Source of the DNA: Spongiactinospora sp. TRM90649
Lineage (GTDB): Bacteria; Actinomycetota; Actinomycetes; Streptosporangiales; Streptosporangiaceae
NCBI RefSeq assembly: GCF_029382225.1
Contig: NZ_JARLTC010000012.1
Location: 1-64,000 of the forward strand
Length of the DNA: 64,000 nt
Reading direction: 5' to 3'
This document shows positions 57,520-64,000 of this stretch, one piece after another (within the stretch, counting starts at the first letter, position 1; each line of letters opens with the position of its first letter). A model generated the notes under the pieces. The model was not told where the DNA came from. It was given only the letters and a program-made list of their open reading frames with translations, and ran no database searches. A program made the position numbers and the translations under genes.

Positions 57520-59184
57520 ATGGCCCGCCACCCGGACGCCCGCTCGCCCCTGCCACTGTCCCGCCGCACGCTGCTCAGGATCGGCGGCGGCGCCGCGCTC
57601 CTGGTCACGGCGGGCTGTGCCGCGGGCACCCAGGGCGGCGGAGCCGAGCAGCCCGCCCCTTCAGAAGGGGCCGCGGAGAAGGGCGGCGGCGCGCTGCGCG
57701 TCGCCGTATCCAGCTACATCAGCAGCTGGGACCAGGACTTCGTGGGCTTCGACCTGACCGCGCTGATGCTGTTCAAGAACGTCTTCCCGTACCTGGTGGA
57801 CTACTCGGTCGCCGACGTGGGCGGCGCGCCCGCGCTGGACACCACGAAGATCGTGCCGTCCTTCGCCGAGTCCTTCGAGCCGGACGCCGGCAACAAGGTC
57901 TGGACCCTCAAGCTGCGCAAGGGCGTGAAGTTCGGCAGCGGCAACGAGATGACCGCCGCCGACGTGAAGTGGTCCAAGGACCGCGCGTTCGCCGCCAAGG
58001 CCAACGTGGCGGGCGTCTACCGGCTGATCGGCCTCACAAAGCCCGAGCAGGTCAAGGTCGTCGACGACTACACGGTGGAGTTCCACCAGGAGTTCGCCAG
58101 CGCGCTCACCCCGCAGATCCAGGCCATCTCGCTGTACGTGTTCGACTCCGTCGAGGCCAAGAAGCACGCCACCGCCGACGACCCGTGGGCCAAGGAGTGG
58201 TTCGCCAAGAACCCGCCCACGGGCGGCTACTTCAACGTGGCCAAGGCCGTGCAGGGCCAGGAGATCGAGCTGACCGCCAACGCCGCCTACCCGGGGCCCG
58301 ACAAGGTCAAGCCGGCGAGCGTCCGGCTGTCCGTGGTGCCCGCGGCGGCCAACCAGCGCCTCCAGCTCCAGGCCGGGGACATCGACATCGCGCTCGGCAT
58401 GAGCAGGCGCGACATCGCCGACCTGAAGAGCGCCCAGGGCATCAAGGTGATCTCGGCGCCCGGCAACGACCAGATCTCCATCCAGATGTCGGTGACGACC
58501 GCGCCGTTCGACGACGTCAAGGTACGGCAGGCGCTCGCCCACGCGGTGCCGTACGAGCAGATCATCGCCAACGTCTACGGCGGCGACGCCCGCCCGGCCA
58601 AGAGCCTGGTCCCGATCGACATGCCGGGCTACAGCGAGACCGGCTACCCGTACACCACCGACGTGGAGAAGGCCAAGGCCCTGCTCGCGGAGGCCAAGGC
58701 CGGATCGATCAGCTCCGAACTGGTCTTCGAGGCGGGCAGCACCGAGCAGCAGCAGATCGCGGTGCTGGTGCAGAGCGAGGCCAGGAAGGCGGGCATCGAG
58801 CTGAAGCTGGTCCCGCTCGACCCGGCCACGCTCGGCGAGCGGCGCGAGCGCAGGAACATCCCGCTGCAGATCACCACCGGCCAGCTCTGGGTCAACGACG
58901 TCGAGTACATGCTGGGCACCAGCTTCACCAAGGGCGCGGCCCTGAACTACTCCGGCTACGTGAACGACGAGATCGAGGAGATCTTCGAGAAGTCGCACAC
59001 CACGGTGGACGCGGCCGAGCGCGACGCGCTGTGGAAGCGGGTCCAGGAGATCCTGGCCACCGACGTGCCGTGGGCGATCCTCTGCCAGCCGAACTTCAAC
59101 CTGCCGGTGCGCGAGGCCGTCGCCGGGTGGGTGCAGCCGATGGACGGCCTGGCCCGCCTGCGCTACCTGAGCTCGGGCAAGTGA
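57520..59184 (+). CDS. Peptide-type ABC transporter substrate-binding lipoprotein
   Basis: A 554-residue family-5 extracellular binding protein (DppA/OppA type). The N-terminus is a Tat-type lipoprotein signal: SRRTLLR at 14-20, a hydrophobic run, then TAGC with lipidated Cys33. The mature protein shows WTLKLRKGVKFGSGNEMTAADVKWS, and the family's FDDVKVRQALAHAVPYEQII. The ATG at 57520 has AGGAGG upstream. It is the first gene of a five-gene operon that ends with a hydantoinase/oxoprolinase subunit, so cargo may be a peptide, hydantoin or 5-oxoproline derivative. Confidence 0.93.
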   Translation: MARHPDARSPLPLSRRTLLRIGGGAALLVTAGCAAGTQGGGAEQPAPSEGAAEKGGGALRVAVSSYISSWDQDFVGFDLTALMLFKNVFPYLVDYSVADVGGAPALDTTKIVPSFAESFEPDAGNKVWTLKLRKGVKFGSGNEMTAADVKWSKDRAFAAKANVAGVYRLIGLTKPEQVKVVDDYTVEFHQEFASALTPQIQAISLYVFDSVEAKKHATADDPWAKEWFAKNPPTGGYFNVAKAVQGQEIELTANAAYPGPDKVKPASVRLSVVPAAANQRLQLQAGDIDIALGMSRRDIADLKSAQGIKVISAPGNDQISIQMSVTTAPFDDVKVRQALAHAVPYEQIIANVYGGDARPAKSLVPIDMPGYSETGYPYTTDVEKAKALLAEAKAGSISSELVFEAGSTEQQQIAVLVQSEARKAGIELKLVPLDPATLGERRERRNIPLQITTGQLWVNDVEYMLGTSFTKGAALNYSGYVNDEIEEIFEKSHTTVDAAERDALWKRVQEILATDVPWAILCQPNFNLPVREAVAGWVQPMDGLARLRYLSSGK

Positions 59185-59206
59185 GGTCGCGCGGAGTGGA
59201 GCGCCG

Positions 59207-60217
59207 ATGAGGATCGCCCGGTTCCTCGGGCGGCGGCTGGTCCAGCTCGTCCCGGTCCTGCTCGGCGTCATCATCGTGACGTTCGTGCTGGTCAGGGTGC
59301 TTCCCGGTGACCCGATCCGGAGCATCCTGGGCCAGAACGCGACCGACGCGGACGCCGCCGCCGCCCGTGCCAGGTTCGGCCTGGACCAGCCGATGTGGCG
59401 GCAGTTCCTGGACTACCTGGGCGGGCTGTTCACCGGTGACCTGGGCACCTCCATCCAGAGCGGGGCGTCGGTCGCCGGCGAGATGGCGGTGCGGATCGGC
59501 CCGACCCTGGAGCTGGTCGTCATCTCGGTGACGATCGCGACCGCGCTGGCCACCGTCCTGGGCATCTGGTCCGCCCGCCGCGCCGGGCGGACCGGTGACC
59601 ATACGCTGCGGGTGCTGGCCCTGCTCGGCAACTCGGTGCCGGAGTTCTGGCTGGGCCTGGTGCTGGTCCTGGTCGGCTACAGCGCGCTGGGCTGGTTCCC
59701 CGCGCCGAGCGGCCGGGTCGATCCGGACACCGGCCTGTCCCTGCTGACCGGGGCCGACCTGCTGGACGCGGCGCTGACCGGCAACGGCCCGGCGCTCGCC
59801 TCGGCCGCCGCGCACCTGGTGCTGCCGGTCCTGACGATGGTCGTGGTGATCCTCGCGCCGCTGATGCGCAGCGTCCGCGCGTCCGCCCTTGAGGTCCTGG
59901 CCTCGGAGGCGTATCAGGCGGGGGCCGCGCACGGCCTGTCCCAGCGGGTGCTGCTGCGCGGCTACCTGACCAGGGCGGCGCTGGTGCGGCTGCCCGCGCT
60001 GGCGGCGCTGGTGTTCGGCTTCGCGATCGGCGCGACCGTCCTGGTGGAGTACGTCTTCTCCTGGCAGGGCTTCGGCCAGTGGGCGCTGCGCGGGCTGCTC
60101 TACCGCGACTATCCGGTGGTGCAGGCGTCGGTCGTGGTGATCGCGCTCTGCTACACGCTGGTGTTCCTGGTGGCCGACGTCGTGCACGCCGCGCTGGACC
60201 CGAGAGTGAGGATCTGA
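59207..60217 (+). CDS. DppB-type ABC permease
   Basis: A 336-residue inner-membrane permease. It begins RFLGRRLVQLVPVLLGVIIV, then FVLVRVLPGDPIRSILGQNA, the DppB hallmark. The EAA loop is SALEVLASEAYQAGAAHGLS, followed by FGFAIGATVLVEYVFSWQGF and YPVVQASVVVIAL. Six helices are expected. The stop overlaps the next ATG by one base (TGATG). Confidence 0.95.
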   Translation: MRIARFLGRRLVQLVPVLLGVIIVTFVLVRVLPGDPIRSILGQNATDADAAAARARFGLDQPMWRQFLDYLGGLFTGDLGTSIQSGASVAGEMAVRIGPTLELVVISVTIATALATVLGIWSARRAGRTGDHTLRVLALLGNSVPEFWLGLVLVLVGYSALGWFPAPSGRVDPDTGLSLLTGADLLDAALTGNGPALASAAAHLVLPVLTMVVVILAPLMRSVRASALEVLASEAYQAGAAHGLSQRVLLRGYLTRAALVRLPALAALVFGFAIGATVLVEYVFSWQGFGQWALRGLLYRDYPVVQASVVVIALCYTLVFLVADVVHAALDPRVRI

Positions 60218-61080
60218 TGGCGAACCTGGCGTCCGCGGAGGCGGCACGGCCCCGGACGGCGGGCGACCGCCGGTTCGCGGGCGCGCTGATCTGGGTCGGC
60301 GCGGTGATCCTCGGGGTGGCCGCGCTGGCCGTCCTGGTGGGGCCGCTGCTGGTGCGCTGGGGGCCGGTGGAGATCGACCCGGCCGCCTCGCTCGCCCCGC
60401 CCGGCGGGGAGCACCTGCTCGGCACCGACGCCAACGGCATGGACGTGTGGAGCCGGGTGCTGCACGCCGGACGGCTGGACCTCGGTGTCGCGCTGGCGTC
60501 GGTGGCGCTGGCCGTCGTGCTCGGCACGCTGCTCGGCCTGGTCGCGGGCTACTGGGGCGGGTGGGCCGACGACGTGCTCATGCGCGTCCTGGACGTCTTC
60601 CAGGCGTTCCCCGCGTTCATCCTGGCGCTCGCGGTGGCCGCCCTGCTCGGCGGCGGCGCGAGCGATCTGGTCCTGGTGATCGCGCTGGTCAACGCGCCCG
60701 CGTACGCCCGCCTGGTGCGGGCCGAGGTGCGGACCGTGCGCGAGCTGCCGTTCGTCGAGGCGTCCCGTACGTCGGGCGCGTCCACGCTGGGCACCCTGTG
60801 GCGGCACGTGCTGCCCAACAGCCTCACCCCGGTCCGGGTGATCGCTCCGCTGAACTGCGGCTGGGCGATGCTGACCCTGGCCGGGCTGTCCTTCCTCGGG
60901 CTCGGCGTGACGGTGCCGACCGCCGAGTGGGGCGCCATGATCAGCCTGGGCAGCGCCGACGTCGTGGCCGGGCGCTGGTGGACCTCGGTGCCCCCTGGCC
61001 TGTTCCTGCTGGTGTGCGTGCTGGGCTTCAGCCTCCTCGGCGAGGGCCTGCAGGAGCGCGCCGACTCGGTGCGGAGGTGA
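60217..61080 (+). CDS. DppC-type ABC permease
   Basis: A 287-residue permease partner of the preceding gene. It has the typical GEHLLGTDANGMDVWSRVLH periplasmic segment after the first helix, then LGLVAGYWGGWADDVLMRVL, the EAA loop VRELPFVEASRTSGASTLGT, and a C-terminal GFSLLGEGLQERAD. The ATG at 60217 overlaps the dppB-type stop; the frame is open further upstream but within the partner gene. Confidence 0.95.
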   Translation: MANLASAEAARPRTAGDRRFAGALIWVGAVILGVAALAVLVGPLLVRWGPVEIDPAASLAPPGGEHLLGTDANGMDVWSRVLHAGRLDLGVALASVALAVVLGTLLGLVAGYWGGWADDVLMRVLDVFQAFPAFILALAVAALLGGGASDLVLVIALVNAPAYARLVRAEVRTVRELPFVEASRTSGASTLGTLWRHVLPNSLTPVRVIAPLNCGWAMLTLAGLSFLGLGVTVPTAEWGAMISLGSADVVAGRWWTSVPPGLFLLVCVLGFSLLGEGLQERADSVRR

Positions 61081-61084
61081 CGGC

Positions 61085-62881
61085 GTGACGCTGTTGTCCG
61101 TCGAGGACCTGCGAGTGGTGATCGACCGGCCCGGCCACCGGGTGCACGCGCTGGCCGGGGTGTCCATGGCCGTCGAGCCTGGCGAGGTCGTCGGCCTGGT
61201 CGGGGAGAGCGGCGGCGGCAAGAGCATGCTGGCCCGCTCGATCGTCGGCCTGCTGCCGGGCGCCGCGCGGGCCACCGGCCGGGTGCTGTTCGGCGGCGCC
61301 GACGTGCTCACCATGGACGAGACCGCGCTGCGGGCGCATCGCGGCGGCGGCGCGGCCATCTGCTTCCAGAACCCGCGCGGCGCGCTCAGCCCCACCCGCA
61401 CGGTGGGACGCCAGCTCACCGACCGCCTGTCCGCCCACCAGGGGCTGAACGGCGGAGCGGCCAGGAAGGCCGCGATCGAGCTGTTCGAGGGCGTCGGCAT
61501 CCGGAGCGCGGAGCGCCGCCTGGCGGCCTACCCGCACGAGCTGTCCGGCGGGCAGGCCCAGCGGGTGATGATCTCGCTGGCCACCGGTTGCGCGCCGGGG
61601 CTGCTCATCGCCGACGAGCCGACCACCGGCCTGGACGTCACGCTCACCCGCGAGATCCTGCGCCGGTTCCGCGCCGCCGCCGACGCCGAGGGCCGGGGCG
61701 TCCTGCTGATCTCGCACGACCTGGCCTCGATCGCCGAGATCTGCGACCGGGTCGTGGTGCTCAACGCGGGCCGGGTGGTGGAGAGCGGCCCGGCCGTCCG
61801 CGTGCTGCGCGAGCCCGCCGACCCCTACACCCGCGCACTGATCGACGCCGTCCCGGACATCTCCCGCCCCAAGCCCACCACGGCCCGCGAGCAGGGCGAA
61901 CCCGGCGCGGAGGCGGTGCGGATCGAGGACGCCCACGTCGTCTACGGCAGCCGGTTCGGCTCCGGCGGCCACCACGCGCTGCGCGGGGTGAGCCTGACCG
62001 TGCGGGCCGGGGAGACCGTCGGCGTCGTCGGGGAGAGCGGCAGCGGCAAGAGCACGCTGGCCCGCCTGATGCTCGGGATGATCGCCCCCACCTCGGGCAG
62101 GGTCACCCTGGCCGGGCGCGACCCGGCCCGGCTGCGCGGGCGGGCGCTGCGCGACCTGCGCCGCCGCGCCCAGCTCGTGTTCCAGGACCCGGTCGGCGCG
62201 CTCAGCCCGCGCCGCACGATCGCCGACGCGGTGGCCGAGCCGCTGCGGGCCGCCGGGGTCCCGGCCGCCGAGCGGGGGCGCCGGGTCGCCGAGGCGCTAT
62301 CCCGGATGGGTCTTCCCGAATCCTTTCTGAACCGCCGCCCGCACGAGCTGTCCGGCGGGCAGGCGCAGCGGGTGGGCATCGCGCGGGCCCTGGTCGGCGC
62401 GCCCGATCTCATCGTGTTCGACGAGCCGACCTCGGCGCTGGACGTCACCGTGCAGGCGCAGATCCTCAAGGTCGTCGGCGAGGTCGCGGGCGACGCGGGG
62501 CGCGGCTCGGTGTTCATCTCCCACGACCTGGCCACGGTGCGCGGCACCTGCGACCGGGTGGTGGTGCTCTACCTGGGCAGGATCGTGGAGGAGGGGCCGG
62601 TGGAGGAGGTCTTCGCGAACCCCCGTCACCCCTACACGATGGCGCTGCTCGCGGGGGCGCCCCGGCTGTCGGGCGAGCGGGCCGCCGCGCCGTCGGTGGA
62701 GCTGACCAGGGACGCGGAGGAGGCGGGGCCGGGCACCGGCTGCCCGCTCGCGCCACGCTGCCCGTTCGCGCAGGACGCGTGCCGTACCGAGGAGCAGCGG
62801 CTCACCCCGTACGGCGCGGCCCGCGTCGCCTGCCGGCGCGTCCCGGAGATCCCCGAGCTGATCGAACAGAGTGCGACGTGA
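61085..62881 (+). CDS. Fused DppD-DppF ABC ATPase
   Basis: A 598-residue protein with two ABC ATPase domains. The first has Walker A GESGGGKSM (40-48), signature LSGGQAQRV and Walker B LLIADEPTTGLDV. The second has GESGSGKST (~316-324), LSGGQAQRV and LIVFDEPTSALDV. The Cys-rich C-terminal region (GCPLAPRCPFAQDACRTEEQ) is the oligopeptide-transporter ATPase tail that can hold an Fe-S cluster. The fusion replaces separate DppD and DppF. The GTG at 61085 follows the permease by 4 bp. Confidence 0.95.
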   Translation: MTLLSVEDLRVVIDRPGHRVHALAGVSMAVEPGEVVGLVGESGGGKSMLARSIVGLLPGAARATGRVLFGGADVLTMDETALRAHRGGGAAICFQNPRGALSPTRTVGRQLTDRLSAHQGLNGGAARKAAIELFEGVGIRSAERRLAAYPHELSGGQAQRVMISLATGCAPGLLIADEPTTGLDVTLTREILRRFRAAADAEGRGVLLISHDLASIAEICDRVVVLNAGRVVESGPAVRVLREPADPYTRALIDAVPDISRPKPTTAREQGEPGAEAVRIEDAHVVYGSRFGSGGHHALRGVSLTVRAGETVGVVGESGSGKSTLARLMLGMIAPTSGRVTLAGRDPARLRGRALRDLRRRAQLVFQDPVGALSPRRTIADAVAEPLRAAGVPAAERGRRVAEALSRMGLPESFLNRRPHELSGGQAQRVGIARALVGAPDLIVFDEPTSALDVTVQAQILKVVGEVAGDAGRGSVFISHDLATVRGTCDRVVVLYLGRIVEEGPVEEVFANPRHPYTMALLAGAPRLSGERAAAPSVELTRDAEEAGPGTGCPLAPRCPFAQDACRTEEQRLTPYGAARVACRRVPEIPELIEQSAT

Positions 62882-62889
62882 GGAGCGAG

Positions 62890-64000
62890 ATGCCGCACAT
62901 CAGGCTGGCCGTGGACATCGGCGGCACCTTCGTGGACGCCATGGAGCTGGACACGCGTACCAACCGCGTCCGCTTCCGCAAGGCGTCCACGACCCCCGCC
63001 CGGCCGTGGGAGGGGGTGCTCAACGCGGTGGAGGCCCTGGGCACCGACCTGGCCGACGTGGAGCTGTTCATCCACGGCACCACCCTCGGCCTGAACGCCG
63101 TGCTGGAGCGCCGGGGCGAGCCCACCGGGATCATCACCAACGACGGCTTCCGCGACATCTTCCTGCTCGGCCGGGGCAACGTGCCCGCCGACCGGATGTA
63201 CGACTTCCAGTACGAGCGGCCGGAGAGCCTGGTGCGGCGCGGCCACACCGCCGGGGTGCGAGGCCGTCTCGACTACAAGGGCCGCGTGGTGGACGAGCTG
63301 GACCCGGACAGCGTCCGTGAGGCCGCCCGCGTGCTGGTGGAGGAGCGCGGCGTGCGCAGCCTCGCGGTCTGCTTCCTGCACTCCTTCCTCGAACCCGCGC
63401 ACGAACGGCGGGCCGCCGAGATCATCCGCGCGGCGCACCCGGACGTCACGGTCTCGGTCTCCACCGACATCGTGCGCGAATACCGCGAGTATGAGCGAAC
63501 CAGCACGACCGTGCTGGATGCCTACATCCGGCCCATCTTCGAGCGCTACGTGGACCGTCTGGAGACGGGTCTGGCCGAGCGCGGCTTCGCCGGGCGGTTC
63601 CTGATCATGCGGTCCGGCGGCGGCTCGATGACCTCGGCGGTGGCCAAGACCTCCCCCACGCACACCGTGCTGTCCGGCCCTGCGGGCGGGATCGTCGGCG
63701 CGGCCTACGTGGCCGAGGCGCTCGGCCGCGACAACCTGCTGACCTTCGACATCGGCGGCACCTCGCTGGACACCTGCGTGATCGAGCGCGGCGCGGCGGT
63801 GGCCGCCTACGAGGCCCAACTTGAACACTTCCCGCTGCTCATCCCCACCTACGACATCCGCACCATCGGCGCGGGCGGCGGCTCCATCGCCCACCTGGAC
63901 CGGGGGCTGCTCAAGGTCGGCCCGCAGAGCGCGGGCGCCGACCCCGGCCCGGTCTGCTACGGGCGCGGCGGCACCCGGCCCACCGTCACCGACGCGGCCG
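62890..64000 (+). CDS. Hydantoinase/5-oxoprolinase A subunit, partial
   Basis: The first ~370 residues of a HyuA/oxoprolinase subunit A-type protein; the gene leaves the window. The ATPase-type N-terminus is LAVDIGGTFVDAMELD, followed by HGTTLGLNAVLERRGEPTGI, VSTDIVREYREYERTSTTVL, IMRSGGGSMTS, LSGPAGGIVGAAYV, FDIGGTSLDTC and IRTIGAGGGSIA. The family uses ATP to open hydantoin or 5-oxoproline rings. The ATG at 62890 has GAGGAGC upstream; a GTG at 62878 in frame is an alternative. A B subunit is expected just outside the window. Confidence 0.93.
   Translation, partial: MPHIRLAVDIGGTFVDAMELDTRTNRVRFRKASTTPARPWEGVLNAVEALGTDLADVELFIHGTTLGLNAVLERRGEPTGIITNDGFRDIFLLGRGNVPADRMYDFQYERPESLVRRGHTAGVRGRLDYKGRVVDELDPDSVREAARVLVEERGVRSLAVCFLHSFLEPAHERRAAEIIRAAHPDVTVSVSTDIVREYREYERTSTTVLDAYIRPIFERYVDRLETGLAERGFAGRFLIMRSGGGSMTSAVAKTSPTHTVLSGPAGGIVGAAYVAEALGRDNLLTFDIGGTSLDTCVIERGAAVAAYEAQLEHFPLLIPTYDIRTIGAGGGSIAHLDRGLLKVGPQSAGADPGPVCYGRGGTRPTVTDAA

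Overview
This is a high-GC actinobacterial chromosome segment with GTG/ATG starts, dense overlapping genes and NNC/NNG codon use. The gene families suggest a mycelial actinomycete, probably Streptosporangiales. These include Spo0M-like, DUF574-type methyltransferase, DUF4132, DUF6461, RNHCP, GH19 chitinase with a Thr/Pro linker, XRE-cupin regulators and an aerobic cobalamin pathway. That assignment is an inference. No rRNA, tRNA or CRISPR array was seen.

Layout. 0.3-4.8 kb: a DinB-like protein, an XRE-cupin regulator with a palindrome over its start, an HTH_38-MarR regulator, a serine hydrolase with an extra C-terminal domain, and a DUF6461 protein. 4.9-11.3 kb: a four-gene minus-strand operon herA-sbcD-sbcC-nurA, the archaeal-style set of DNA-end-processing genes. 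Next come kptA, a small protein plus DUF4132 pair, and a 2-hydroxyacid dehydrogenase. 16-20.6 kb: a SAM methyltransferase, an ATP-dependent DNA ligase, a protein joining an alpha-CTD-like motif to a sigma region 4-like domain, and two tandem RNHCP zinc proteins. 20.8-28.8 kb: a broken HAD gene, a GH19 chitinase with a perfect palindromic operator, an SDR, a Spo0M-like protein, two CNNM/CBS membrane proteins, a beta-carbonic anhydrase, an acyltransferase, and 3' remnants of an APC permease and a LysR regulator.

28.8-46.7 kb is a large cobalamin locus. A cobalamin riboswitch precedes cbtB-cbtA, a degenerate histidine-phosphatase-fold protein, a fused ChlI/ChlD chelatase subunit, cobO and cobB. 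Divergent and convergent blocks carry cobN (with its own minus-strand riboswitch), cobG-cobH-cobIJ, cobK-cobM-cobL and cobF. A tnpB-only IS605-type element lies between cobIJ and cobK. Together these cover cobalt uptake, most corrin-ring methylations, ring contraction, reduction, chelation, amidation and adenosylation by the aerobic route. cobA, cobQ and nucleotide-loop genes are not in the window.

46.7-57.2 kb: a GNAT/ATP-grasp fusion translationally coupled to cobF, a membrane protein with an adenylate-enzyme C-terminal-like domain, an internally deleted alpha/beta hydrolase, a tetR/ABC exporter pair with a palindromic operator, a HEAT-like protein, an XRE-PNPOx fusion, three secreted small or glycine-rich proteins, and two gene fragments. 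57.5-64 kb: a dipeptide/oligopeptide-type ABC transporter (binding protein, two permeases, fused double ATPase) coupled to a hydantoinase/oxoprolinase A subunit that runs off the window.

Most notable: the herA-sbcD-sbcC-nurA operon with a degenerate HerA P-loop, the GNAT/ATP-grasp fusion next to an adenylation-remnant membrane protein, the His-less phosphatase inside a B12-controlled operon, and an IS end that appears to supply the cobK stop codon.
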